This document shows positions 50,144-58,390 of a stretch of DNA of 59,320 bases, piece after piece. Origin of the DNA: Pseudomonadota bacterium (GTDB taxonomy: Bacteria; Pseudomonadota; Gammaproteobacteria; Berkiellales; Berkiellaceae); the NCBI GenBank assembly GCA_018241965.1, contig JAFECS010000014.1:1-59320 (forward strand). The letters run 5' to 3'. Position numbers and translations under genes: made by a program. Position 1 is the first letter of the stretch; each line of letters starts with the position of its first letter. The notes below the pieces were generated by a model. The model made no database searches. It saw nothing but the letters and a program-made list of their open reading frames with translations, and had not been told where the DNA came from.

Positions 50144-50580
50144 TATGTAAGTTTTTCAATTACTTCTTTTGCTGCTTTTGATTCAGCACGTGTTGCTGCT
50201 AATTGAGCCGCTGGTAACAACCCAACATCCCCGTACACAGTTATGGATTCTTGATTATCATCAACAAAAACAACGGCAGGTACTTTTTCGATTTTATACC
50301 TCTCAAATTCTTTGGGATCTAACAAAAAGCCTTGCGAATTATCTTTAATAACCAACGTTGCTTGATTTATTGTTTTCTTAAATGAGTTATCGACAAATCC
50401 TCGCAAATACACTTGCGCATGTACTTTTTCAGCTTGCTGTAGCCATTGCTTAATACTCATTTCTGGCATCGAAAAAGATATAAATACTTTCGCAACATGT
50501 GCAAAACAACTGTTTGACATCATCATAATTAAAACAAATAGTTTACAACGCACAGCAATGTCGCTTACGCCACACCACAT
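50143..50580 (-). CDS. trbC: TrbC, F-type pilus assembly protein
   Basis: A 145-residue TrbC-family protein. Start ATG 50580 follows a strong GGGGAGG at nine bases, inside the end of traU; the frame is open two codons more to TTG. A signal peptide (CKLFVLIMMMSNSCFA) leads to VAKVFISFSMPEMSIKQWL, AQVYLRGFVDNSFKKT and KVPAVVFVDD, the usual TrbC order. F TrbC works with TraW in pilus assembly. Here trbC, traW and traU are separate genes. Overlaps with traU (38 bp) and traN (1 bp) mark one operon. Confidence 0.85.
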   Translation of the reverse strand: MWCGVSDIAVRCKLFVLIMMMSNSCFAHVAKVFISFSMPEMSIKQWLQQAEKVHAQVYLRGFVDNSFKKTINQATLVIKDNSQGFLLDPKEFERYKIEKVPAVVFVDDNQESITVYGDVGLLPAAQLAATRAESKAAKEVIEKLT

Positions 50581-51511
50581 AGGCAAAATCCTCCCCTTTG
50601 ACTGGATATTCCTTGCCAGATTCCCATAAAACCGTGCTTCTTCCGTAAGGATGGCATTGACTTGCTACTGGATAAGCCATCTGATATCGATATTGGGATT
50701 TTTTCCAAATTGGCATCGGGTATTTACCACACAACCCCTCTTGTCCAACCGTACCCCACAATAAGAGTTCTCTATGCATTTTGTAGGTCATCTTTTCAAC
50801 TAATGATGTACTCGCTGCCACGCCACCGTAATGATTTGCCGTGTACGAAGTAAAGGGATAAACACTACCTTGACTGCCTGCGCACCAAAACAAAGCATCA
50901 ATACCGGTATGAGCTGTTGCAGCCAAAGCATCGGCACTGCAAGCTGCTTGTGCGGCAATATTTCCGAATAGAATAGCTTCTGGGTTCAAAACAATACTCA
51001 GCACCTCGTTCTGCCAGGTAGGATCAAATTCTGTTAAATACGCAACATCAAAATCTGAATTTTCAACACAGCCACCATCAACCAAGATTTCTAGTAGCTT
51101 TAACAAGGGATAATCGTACCAATGCAAATGATATTGGCTTTGTTTATTACTACCATTTAGGGATGGCCCCATTTGCCCCCCTTTCGCAGGGGCAGAAAGC
51201 TTCAATCCCCCCATGCTGACAAAGCAAAGCGGTGTGCGAGTAACGTCTACAATTTGTACGGGCTCCCAAAAACCAATACTTAGACCAACGCGTGGAATGG
51301 GATTTGAACAGGTGCAAATGGGTGATTTAGGATTAGCTGTATCAGGGTTCTTCCCTTTTGAAACCGGCACATTACCTATGGTTAAAGGGAACATACATCC
51401 CCAAGCAATATCCGTAATAGGATTTAAAAACCTACCCTGACAGAACGTGCCAGCCATCCCAATTGAACAATGCCCTAAAGTGATGATAATTACTATCAGG
51501 AAGGTACGCAT
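50543..51511 (-). CDS. traU: TraU, F-type pilus assembly/DNA transfer protein
   Basis: A 322-residue secreted protein with signal MRTFLIVIIITLGHCSIGMA. TraU features are strong: GTFCQGRFLNPITDIAWGCM, FPLTIGNVPVSKGKNPDTAN, PICTCSNPIPRVGLSIGFWE, DALFWCAGSQGSVYPF and the Cys-rich end. It works with TraH, TraF and TraW. The start overlaps traW by 16 bp. Confidence 0.93.
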   Translation of the reverse strand: MRTFLIVIIITLGHCSIGMAGTFCQGRFLNPITDIAWGCMFPLTIGNVPVSKGKNPDTANPKSPICTCSNPIPRVGLSIGFWEPVQIVDVTRTPLCFVSMGGLKLSAPAKGGQMGPSLNGSNKQSQYHLHWYDYPLLKLLEILVDGGCVENSDFDVAYLTEFDPTWQNEVLSIVLNPEAILFGNIAAQAACSADALAATAHTGIDALFWCAGSQGSVYPFTSYTANHYGGVAASTSLVEKMTYKMHRELLLWGTVGQEGLCGKYPMPIWKKSQYRYQMAYPVASQCHPYGRSTVLWESGKEYPVKGEDFAYVVWRKRHCCAL

Positions 51512-52095
51512 TCTTGGATCCTTAAGAATTTACCATCCTGTGAAATAACGCTTGGAACAGCTTTTAATGAAAACCGCGTTATAAATTTCCCATGTTGATC
51601 AAAATAGATTTTCTTCTGAAATTCATCTTGTACTTTTAAGGGCTCTCCCTTCACTAAAATCAAAATGGCATTTTTATAATGGTTTTTCACCCATTCTTTT
51701 TGAATAGAATCATCGCTATCAAAAAACACGAGTGGCGTAGTCAAACTAACAAAATCTAATGGGTTGACATGTTGGCCTGCTTTAATGACTTCATTCTGTT
51801 GATGATCTTTTACTGAATTTTCAAAATAAACAGCTGGATTAAATAAACGGCTATTGTTTTTTGTAACAACTGGCAGCTGAGTAGCAGTTGGTCGACTGAT
51901 CTTGCTCTTGGTTATCTCTAAAAATTGATTTTCTAACCTAATTCTTTCATCTTTATTAACGCTATTAATCTTATTTTCAATTAATTTATCGGCAGGAAAC
52001 TCTCTAATCGGATAAGTTTTGCCAAAAGAACCTAAATCCAAAGCATATACTGGCATGGTAAACAAATAAAACCCTAATATAGTTTTAACGACCAT
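51496..52095 (-). CDS. traW: TraW, F-type pilus assembly protein
   Basis: A 199-residue periplasmic protein. ATG 52095 is chosen because it gives a signal peptide (VVKTILGFYLFTMPVYA) before LDLGSFGKTYPIREFPADKL; the frame is open further upstream to 52215 inside traC. The family signatures KTYPI and TPLVFFDSDDSIQKEWVKNH are present. It overlaps traC by 11 bp and traU by 16 bp, and helps pilus extension with TrbC. Confidence 0.88.
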   Translation of the reverse strand: MVVKTILGFYLFTMPVYALDLGSFGKTYPIREFPADKLIENKINSVNKDERIRLENQFLEITKSKISRPTATQLPVVTKNNSRLFNPAVYFENSVKDHQQNEVIKAGQHVNPLDFVSLTTPLVFFDSDDSIQKEWVKNHYKNAILILVKGEPLKVQDEFQKKIYFDQHGKFITRFSLKAVPSVISQDGKFLRIQECVPS

Positions 52096-54556
52096 GAAAT
52101 TTCTCTTTTGCAACGGTTCTAACCGCATCAATAAGCGAATACCCTTGCTTTTGCAGTTGCTGCACAGCTGAAAACTCATCGCCTTTGGTCGAATATAAAG
52201 CCAAAGTAAAATCATCTAAGATAAGCTGGGCAACGGTGTACCAATTTGGCGCTCGAATGAATATATCAGCGTACTCGCCTTCACTCATTCGAAGGCTCTT
52301 TATTAGCCTTTCCATATGCGGCTCTAAGGATAACTTCTCTTCCTTAACCAGCTTCTCTATCACACCCTCCTTTTGCATCATGATAATGGTATAATCCGAG
52401 TTATTATAGACCGCTTGCGCTGCTGAATTTTCGAAATAATCTTGAATCGATTGCGTTCCAGTAATGATTGAAGCATTATATTTTCTGGCAGTCCTGGCCA
52501 TTTTCTCAATGAATACCTTAATCTTTTCTCCATTTAGAAGTTGCCATGCTTCATCAATAATACAAGCATTTTTGGTTTCTCTATTGCCTGCATAAATGGT
52601 ATTTGTGATCTGGAAAATGATAAGCATTAAAACAATAGATTGCATATCACCTTTGTTTTTTAACTCTTCTAATTCCATCACCAAAAATGGATTTTCAAAT
52701 GAAATATTTGCCTTGCCATTAAAATAGCGGCCATACATCCCTTTCTCGGTGTAAGGGTATAAGCGTTTACCTAGATCATTTGCGCGTAAATCAGAATGGT
52801 TATGCAACCATTTTGAGAGTTCTGTTATGCTATTATGGTTTCGAAATTGTGCCCACGTTTGCTGGATTGCCTCTTCAAGTAATACCCTGTCGATATCAGA
52901 AATCGGATCATGGGGCGCAACCATTTGTTCAACAATGGGTTTTAATAAAGAAAGTTGATCTTCATCCAATTCTTGAATATGCGTGAAAGGGTTTAAACAA
53001 ATTTCTTTGTCTATCGAAAATTCAACAAATTCTCCGCCCAAGAGCTTACAGGTTTTCTCATAACTACGCCCGACATCAATAACCCATAATCTGCCACCAG
53101 AGCCAACAATACTGGCAGCCAACTCCTGCATAAAAACAGATTTTCCTGAACCTGATTTCCCAGTAACACAGACGTTATAGTTTCCTGAATCATTTGAAAA
53201 AGGATCAAACCAAAATAGCTGCCCTCTCCTTCCTGTTAACATCAATCTAGGCACAGTCATGCCCTTTAACTCACCCTGCAATGGCGCCACATTGGCAACC
53301 ACATGGGCAGGCTGAGTATGTACCACCCCAAAGCGCTGTAACGTGTTAAATAGTGCTTTATCTTGAGTCATAGGTAAGCATGCATATAGCATGGGGACAT
53401 GAACGTAACGATGCCGATATAAGTGCCATCCTTGGCTTATAAATAAACTTTCTAAGACAGACTCATCCTTTACAACTTGCTCAGGTTCACTAACCAAACC
53501 AATTTGGAATGATAACTTAACAAGTCTGCCATTTTTGTTTAGCATATCGATGATATATCGACGCTCTTGAGCAATTTGTGCTATCTCTGGCACATATTTC
53601 ACTGCCGGTGAGTTCATAATCCGATTTATACGCATCGATTTCATGGCTGCTTGCGAACTCTCATAGGCTTGATGCGGGATATGCGCCGATAATGAAAGAA
53701 AAAACGGGCATCGATTGCGTTGAGTTTCTAAAAACAGATCACCAATTAAACTTTGCATCGCCCACTGCGGCCAGCTATCAGGAAATTTAGCTACTGAATA
53801 AACACGAATTTCTGTTTCACCCTCATTTACTATCATTCCTTGTGGTGTTACTTGAAGAGAAGTATCATGAAAAGCGCATTGTTGATTGATAAAATCATTT
53901 TTACGCCATGCTAATTTTCTAGATTCATCAGACAAATCGGGACAAAACAACTCACCAACCAATTGAATTAAGTATTCAGGCTTTAAGTTCTCAGTATGAA
54001 GATTTAAGCTTTTAAAAGAGCGTTTTATACTATCTTTTAATTGATTAACTTCTAATATGGTTTTCTTTTCATCAAGCGTTATGCTAATAATCAAACGAAA
54101 ATTTCTAACGGGACAATCACTGGCTTTAAACAAGCTACCCCTGGCACCTTTAGAAAGAAACTTTACACGCTCTTGCGCTAATTGAGCAAACCGCTCCCCT
54201 CTTTCAGCTCTATAGGATGACCATGAATTTAAATATCCTGCAATTTTGGGAGATGCATATAGTAAAAACTGGATGCTTGAACCTTCAGGAAGCAGGTGAT
54301 TAATAATATTTGTCAATAAATTAATAGTTTGCTCCGTTGCGCCAACTAAAGGAGCCGCTTCGAATACAAAACCTTGTGTACCATCATTAAAATATAACTG
54401 TTCATGCTCATCATATAACCGATAAGGCAATATTTCACCCAAAGAATGTTGTGAGAGATAATTTTGTAACTCCCGAAATGTTGGCGAAACTTTAACCGCT
54501 CCACCAGGTTCAAAAGCCTTTTTAATCCATGATTTTGCTTGATCTAACATGGTCAT
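52085..54556 (-). CDS. traC: TraC, VirB4-type ATPase of the transfer channel
   Basis: An 823-residue cytoplasmic ATPase that drives pilus assembly and transport. The start is MTMLDQAKSWIKKAF at 54556. Motifs: FNDGTQGFVFEAAPLVGAT, KSMRINRIMNSP; Walker A GKSGSGKS at 466-473 followed by VFMQELAAS; Walker B in NACIIDEAWQLLNGEKIKVF; and the RNA-like sensor motif ARKYNASIITGTQSIQDYF. Length and order match F TraC. It overlaps traW by 11 bp and lies 2 bp after traV. Confidence 0.95.
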   Translation of the reverse strand: MTMLDQAKSWIKKAFEPGGAVKVSPTFRELQNYLSQHSLGEILPYRLYDEHEQLYFNDGTQGFVFEAAPLVGATEQTINLLTNIINHLLPEGSSIQFLLYASPKIAGYLNSWSSYRAERGERFAQLAQERVKFLSKGARGSLFKASDCPVRNFRLIISITLDEKKTILEVNQLKDSIKRSFKSLNLHTENLKPEYLIQLVGELFCPDLSDESRKLAWRKNDFINQQCAFHDTSLQVTPQGMIVNEGETEIRVYSVAKFPDSWPQWAMQSLIGDLFLETQRNRCPFFLSLSAHIPHQAYESSQAAMKSMRINRIMNSPAVKYVPEIAQIAQERRYIIDMLNKNGRLVKLSFQIGLVSEPEQVVKDESVLESLFISQGWHLYRHRYVHVPMLYACLPMTQDKALFNTLQRFGVVHTQPAHVVANVAPLQGELKGMTVPRLMLTGRRGQLFWFDPFSNDSGNYNVCVTGKSGSGKSVFMQELAASIVGSGGRLWVIDVGRSYEKTCKLLGGEFVEFSIDKEICLNPFTHIQELDEDQLSLLKPIVEQMVAPHDPISDIDRVLLEEAIQQTWAQFRNHNSITELSKWLHNHSDLRANDLGKRLYPYTEKGMYGRYFNGKANISFENPFLVMELEELKNKGDMQSIVLMLIIFQITNTIYAGNRETKNACIIDEAWQLLNGEKIKVFIEKMARTARKYNASIITGTQSIQDYFENSAAQAVYNNSDYTIIMMQKEGVIEKLVKEEKLSLEPHMERLIKSLRMSEGEYADIFIRAPNWYTVAQLILDDFTLALYSTKGDEFSAVQQLQKQGYSLIDAVRTVAKEKFHGR

Positions 54557-54558
54557 GC

Positions 54559-54831
54559 TTAGGTCTTAATGGTGACTTTTCGTGGATGATGATAAATATT
54601 ATTCTCATCATGATATCCATCTAAATACACATCAATATGATCACTTTTGGCATAAATCGTATTCTGCGATAAATTATCGTTAGGCAACCCTTTTTTCTCA
54701 TTATATTCTTCATTGATTGCCGATAAGCGTTTGCATCCCATTCCTTTTGCAGCTGGACAATCAAACTCACTATTAAAACTCGCACATCCTGTTGTCAGGC
54801 AGATTAAAAATAAGATTAAACACCGCTTCAT
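54559..54831 (-). CDS. traV: TraV, outer-membrane lipoprotein of the channel
   Basis: A 90-residue lipoprotein. ATG 54831 overlaps the traB stop (ATGA) and has GGAG seven bases upstream. The lipobox LTTGC (in ICLTTGCASFNSEFD) would be cut before Cys. Two further cysteines, in FDCPAAKGMGCKRLSAI, follow the TraV pattern. With TraK and TraB it forms the outer-membrane core complex (VirB7/B9/B10 equivalents). Shorter than F TraV (171), but complete for this type of operon. Confidence 0.85.
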   Translation of the reverse strand: MKRCLILFLICLTTGCASFNSEFDCPAAKGMGCKRLSAINEEYNEKKGLPNDNLSQNTIYAKSDHIDVYLDGYHDENNIYHHPRKVTIKT

Positions 54832-56075
54832 GATCGTCTCCATTCATCTTGGGCTAACTGTATAGGCTGCGATCCTTCCTGTAAGTGAAATCCTTTCTTA
54901 AATACGACATCGACCTCCCTCCCAGCTGAGATCTGGATCACTGGCTGAAATTGCTCGGCGCGCTCTATGTAGTATTTTGAAAGCCTGTCAAACGAATTAC
55001 TGACACCTTCTGCTGCCCCTTTTTTAAAGACATCAGAACTGCGCGTTTCCGTCACAACCCCTAATGGGGAAACTAGATCCCGTTGAAATGATTCTGACAA
55101 ACCTGAACCAAAACCTGATGCCAAACCACTTAAAAAGCTGTTGGCTAATAAATCTTTTTCCCGACGTACAACAACACCACGAATACCCGCTTTGCCATCC
55201 TCACCAACCACATAACCATCCACAATGTTTTCAAGAATATCTTTAGACTTTAAAGTGCAACTCATGCTTTCTAAACGAACAAAGGCACGTTCACTTGAAA
55301 TGTCGCCATAAGCTGCCCCAATGATTCTGCAATCTTCAATATGAGTAGAAACTTCATTAGGTAAGCTACCATTCGAGACAAGGCGCATTAACACTGGCCG
55401 AGGATCAGACTGAGATGAAATTGAAGCTGAAGCATCTATCCCTTGAATAAGCAATGCTTTTACATAGGTTCCTGCTGGAATATAGTTGGTTGCTTTTTTA
55501 GATTTCGTTGCAGAACTCTTAAAATTTTCAATATTAATGCCAACCGGCATAGGATTAGCTTGATACTGATCACTTATCATTTGATATCCGTTATCATGAG
55601 CATTATATCCATCCATAGAAGGAAAAACCGTAGGCTCTATTGTTTTTTTAGCTTCATGCCAGGAGTTTGCTTTTGCGTGCGCACCCATTTCTTGCTCATA
55701 TGTACCTATATTTTCAATCTTTTCTTCAAGTGCTCGTATCTTTTCTTCAAGATCGCTGATCGTTCGATTTGATTCTTGCAATTCCGGATCCTGATTAACC
55801 AATTCTTGTTGATTTACCTTTTTTTCATATTCATCAATTTTCTTCTCTAATCGTTGAAGAGCAATTGAACTATCACTAATGTCATCACTTAATGCACTTA
55901 CTTTGATCGTTTGTTTAGTTGTACGTTCATCATTAGCGTTAGCTGATTTAAATTTTACCAAATAATACGAAACAACTAAGAAAACAAACGCAATTAGGCC
56001 CCCCACAACCAAAATCAAATTTCTATTTTGATCTAATTTTGCTTTTAGGTTTGATGGCGTCACCTGGCTATCCAT
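54828..56075 (-). CDS. traB: TraB, channel scaffold (VirB10-like)
   Basis: A 415-residue TraB. The start at ATG 56075 (MDSQVTPSNLKAKLDQNRNL) is preferred; the frame is open to a TTG at 56132 inside traK. One membrane helix lies at NLILVVGGLIAFVFLVVSYYLVKF, then a coiled coil with KRLEKKIDEYEKKVNQQEL, SDLEEKIRALEEKIEN. The C-terminal beta-barrel part is TYVKALLIQGIDASASISSQ, SDPRPVLMRLVSNGSLP, CRIIGAAYGDISSERAFVRL. It spans the envelope. It overlaps traK by eight bases and traV by four. Confidence 0.92.
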   Translation of the reverse strand: MDSQVTPSNLKAKLDQNRNLILVVGGLIAFVFLVVSYYLVKFKSANANDERTTKQTIKVSALSDDISDSSIALQRLEKKIDEYEKKVNQQELVNQDPELQESNRTISDLEEKIRALEEKIENIGTYEQEMGAHAKANSWHEAKKTIEPTVFPSMDGYNAHDNGYQMISDQYQANPMPVGINIENFKSSATKSKKATNYIPAGTYVKALLIQGIDASASISSQSDPRPVLMRLVSNGSLPNEVSTHIEDCRIIGAAYGDISSERAFVRLESMSCTLKSKDILENIVDGYVVGEDGKAGIRGVVVRREKDLLANSFLSGLASGFGSGLSESFQRDLVSPLGVVTETRSSDVFKKGAAEGVSNSFDRLSKYYIERAEQFQPVIQISAGREVDVVFKKGFHLQEGSQPIQLAQDEWRRS

Positions 56076-56739
56076 AGTTTTTAACCATAAAGAGTTTTGT
56101 CGTCTCTCCTTCTTTAAGTACCTCTTTTTCAAAAGCGACAGCTAACACCCCTTCATTCCAATACTGATGTTGATCAATTAAAATCTGCCCATTATTTTCA
56201 TTTTTTAGCTCATATACTTCACCAACCAGCTTTCCATCACGTATGGTTTGTCGTTTTGCTACCCGCAATGATCCAACATGAGATATTTCTTCTGGTATAA
56301 GTTCCTGGGTGAGTTTCGAAGAAAAATCTAGTTCATTCATTTCTTTAACTAAGGTAATCAACTTTTCATCATTTATCTTTTGCTTTGGTTGTTCAAGCAA
56401 TATTCCTATGTTCTGAGCTTTTACGGTGAGGGGTTTTAATGAAAGCGCAAAATGATTCCCCTTTTCAGTTGAGATAAAAATTTCTATTGGGTTTTCTCTT
56501 TGTTCATCAGTAGGCTTTACAAAAAACTGACCATTCTCTGTATCTTTTTGGATCATTAATTCCCCGTTAAGAGAAGTAATTTGGGCAACATGATCTTCAT
56601 TCAAGTAAATTCTGTTTAAAGACGTTCTTGCGATCTGTGCCATCCCTTCACCATTATTAGGAATAATAATCTCCTGGCCACTCCATGCTAAAGCTGGCAT
56701 TATCGATAGCACGTATAAACTAAGCTTCTTTAGTGACAT
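56068..56739 (-). CDS. traK: TraK, secretin-like core protein (VirB9-like)
   Basis: A 223-residue secreted protein. ATG 56739 follows GAAAGG at eight bases; the frame is open two codons further to a TTG. Signal sequence: MSLKKLSLYVLSIMPALAWS. The TraK region GNHFALSLKPLTVKAQNIGI, SHVGSLRVAKRQTIRDGKLV and YELKNENNGQILIDQHQYW is typical. Together with TraV and TraB it forms the outer-membrane core. Its start overlaps traE by about 20 bp. Confidence 0.88.
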   Translation of the reverse strand: MSLKKLSLYVLSIMPALAWSGQEIIIPNNGEGMAQIARTSLNRIYLNEDHVAQITSLNGELMIQKDTENGQFFVKPTDEQRENPIEIFISTEKGNHFALSLKPLTVKAQNIGILLEQPKQKINDEKLITLVKEMNELDFSSKLTQELIPEEISHVGSLRVAKRQTIRDGKLVGEVYELKNENNGQILIDQHQYWNEGVLAVAFEKEVLKEGETTKLFMVKNYG

Positions 56740-57289
56740 CTTCAAAGCCTTTCACTAATAATTTTCCTGATTTTCCTGAAAAAGAGAATTTGAGTTTGTA
56801 AGTTTTGTGATTATTTTTGACTTGTTGCTTTCCCTGAAAAATAGATAACTCCCCTATTACTTCCACTGTCAGTCGCTCAACATCAACATTAAATTGAGCT
56901 GGTGTGAACATGGTTATAAAGTTGTTTTTCTTAATTTGCTCTTCTTCATCCAGAAGCAAATGTTGAAAATTGGCGTATGACGTATTATCGACTAAGCTAA
57001 GCACCGCTTCTCTACGGCTATTAGCGCTCACAGCCGTGGTATTCAAAAGTAAACGACTAAAATAATCAGCCATTTGCTGCAAATAGGAAGAAGATACTTT
57101 TCTGTTCTCAATCCAAAATGATTCATCTATTACAGGCGGAGTAATCACGATCCGATACTGATCTGATAATTTGTATGATAAGCCCGCCAATCCCATATTC
57201 AACACCATTGAAATGATTATCCCAATTAATAGTAAATCTCTTTGCCTTCTAGTTTGTGACAGTTGGAATGTGTAGGCTGCTATCCTCAT
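56720..57289 (-). CDS. traE: TraE, inner-membrane channel protein (VirB5/B8-like)
   Basis: A 189-residue protein with one N-terminal membrane helix (RDLLLIGIIISMVLNMGLAG) after FQLSQTRRQ. The motifs ITPPVIDESFWIENRKVSSS, FSRLLLNTTAVSANSRREAV and VLVKGFEDV-like KLLVKGFEDVTKEA are those of TraE. It assembles early in the pilus pathway. The start overlaps the traL stop by four bases (ATGA). Confidence 0.9.
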   Translation of the reverse strand: MRIAAYTFQLSQTRRQRDLLLIGIIISMVLNMGLAGLSYKLSDQYRIVITPPVIDESFWIENRKVSSSYLQQMADYFSRLLLNTTAVSANSRREAVLSLVDNTSYANFQHLLLDEEEQIKKNNFITMFTPAQFNVDVERLTVEVIGELSIFQGKQQVKNNHKTYKLKFSFSGKSGKLLVKGFEDVTKEA

Positions 57290-57567
57290 AGATATTCTCT
57301 AATAAATGAAGGCGGTATATTTTTGTTTCTTTTGCCGGGAAAGTGCCAATATATGAACGATTGAAATATATTTGCCCAACGTGTTTTTCTGTATTTATGT
57401 TTCAAACGTATACTGATCACTAATGCGGCACAGCCTATAATCCAATTGAATAACAAGTAAAAAACAAAAAATGCAACACAACCCAATAACAGCTCATCCG
57501 TGTAAAAAAAGAATATTTTATCTGGCTCATCTAAATATTGCGGGATCTTATAAAAGCTGTTATCCAT
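57286..57567 (-). CDS. traL: TraL, pilus assembly membrane protein
   Basis: A 93-residue protein. It has the TraL start YKIPQYLDEPDKIFFFYTDE, hydrophobic segments LLLGCVAFFVFYLLFNWIIG and GCAALVISIRLKHKYRK, then IYWHFPGKRNKNIPPSFIRE. It matches the VirB3-like TraL of F. It starts seven bases after traA with GAGG close by. Confidence 0.9.
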   Translation of the reverse strand: MDNSFYKIPQYLDEPDKIFFFYTDELLLGCVAFFVFYLLFNWIIGCAALVISIRLKHKYRKTRWANIFQSFIYWHFPGKRNKNIPPSFIREYL

Positions 57568-57573
57568 AACGCC

Positions 57574-57846
57574 TCATGCAAATTTATGAATCAACGCCAA
57601 TGCTGTACAGATACTAGGGATGATTATTCCGATAGCAGCGGCAAAAATGTTAGATTGGAAGAAACCTTTCCATGCTACCCCCCAAAAAACTCCTACCAAC
57701 CACACAATAACCAATCCAAAATCAACCATATCGTTGATTTCTCTTTTAACCGGATTAAGTGCCTCAGAAACGCTCGTACCAGCAAAACAATCAACAAACA
57801 TTAAGGCTGTTAACGTCCCCATCGCGAACAATGAAATCTTTTTCAT
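57574..57846 (-). CDS. traA: TraA, F-type pilin
   Basis: A 90-residue prepilin with signal peptide MKKISLFAMGTLTALMFVDC-FA, then GTSVSEALNPVKREI and two membrane helices (VDFGLVIVWLVGVFWGVAW and NIFAAAIGIIIPSICTALAL) joined by a short basic loop (KG-FFQS), ending in HKFA. This is the layout of F-pilin/TrbC. It starts behind AGGGG at five bases, 15 bp after the small HTH gene, and opens the transfer operon. Note that the symbol is also used for the Ti-type relaxase at 8988. Confidence 0.85.
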   Translation of the reverse strand: MKKISLFAMGTLTALMFVDCFAGTSVSEALNPVKREINDMVDFGLVIVWLVGVFWGVAWKGFFQSNIFAAAIGIIIPSICTALALIHKFA

Positions 57847-57861
57847 AATTACCCCTGAACA

Positions 57862-58059
57862 TTAAGCATTGCTGGAACCAGTTTCTAATTGTTTTTCATA
57901 TAGCTTTTTAATTTTTTCTACCGTATCGAATCGAGGCGATCGAACATCACCCACTTTAATTCGATGAATAGTGGATTGTGCTAATTTGACTTTTTTGGCT
58001 ATCCAATGCTCAGTAAAGCCGTTATTCAACAGAGCATAGATATATTTTTGTGGATGCAT
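57862..58059 (-). CDS. Small HTH regulator (Cro/XRE-like)
   Basis: A 65-residue DNA-binding protein with an HTH: YIYALLNNGFTEHWIAKKVK, LAQSTIHRIKVGDVRSPRFD. It starts behind AAGGGAG at seven bases and stands just before traA on the same strand, 15 bp away. The palindrome at 58124-58141 lies 65 bp upstream of its start. It is a candidate for the transfer-operon regulator and perhaps for the same palindrome beside the mobilisation genes. Confidence 0.75.
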   Translation of the reverse strand: MHPQKYIYALLNNGFTEHWIAKKVKLAQSTIHRIKVGDVRSPRFDTVEKIKKLYEKQLETGSSNA

Positions 58060-58123
58060 AAATCACTCCCTTGCTATGTATTGTCATTATTGCAAGTGAT
58101 GATCTATGTCTTCAAGAAATTCC

Positions 58124-58141
58124 TTATGCTTTTAAGCATAA
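58124..58141. promoter_or_regulatory. Palindrome shared with the mobilisation operon (copy 2)
   Basis: TTATGCTTTTAAGCATAA differs from the copy at 8742-8759 by one central base and is followed by the same TTTTCA. It lies about 65 bp upstream of the small HTH gene that precedes traA, in the same orientation relative to the reading direction as the first copy. A TTGAAG and AATAAT pair some 20-45 bp further toward the gene may be the promoter, which would put the palindrome upstream of the -35 box, a position that suits an activator. Confidence 0.65.
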
Positions 58142-58156
58142 TTTTCAGATGGGTTT

Positions 58157-58390
58157 CTAAAAAACTTTATAGACACTTGATGCACCAGGTATTGATTGGC
58201 AATGTTGCATATATAATAAATGGATCCCCATCGCCAGTTTAAAATTCGAATTCTGGTATTTGCCTGATAAAATTCGGCTAATTGTTGATTGGTTGACTTC
58301 AACTGCTAATGCTATTGCTTCTTGTGATAATCCCGCTTTGCACAACCCTCTGATCATGGCTTTCAAATCAAGATGTGATTTCATGTCCAT
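58157..58390 (-). CDS. Small HTH regulator (XRE-like)
   Basis: A 77-residue HTH protein: LKAMIRGLCKAGLSQEAIAL, AVEVNQSTISRILSGKYQNS. It starts immediately after the stop of the wHTH gene behind GGAGGG, so the two are co-translated. It is related in plan, but not closely in sequence, to the HTH protein at 57862. It may bind the palindrome at 58124-58141 located just downstream of its stop. Confidence 0.8.
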   Translation of the reverse strand: MDMKSHLDLKAMIRGLCKAGLSQEAIALAVEVNQSTISRILSGKYQNSNFKLAMGIHLLYMQHCQSIPGASSVYKVF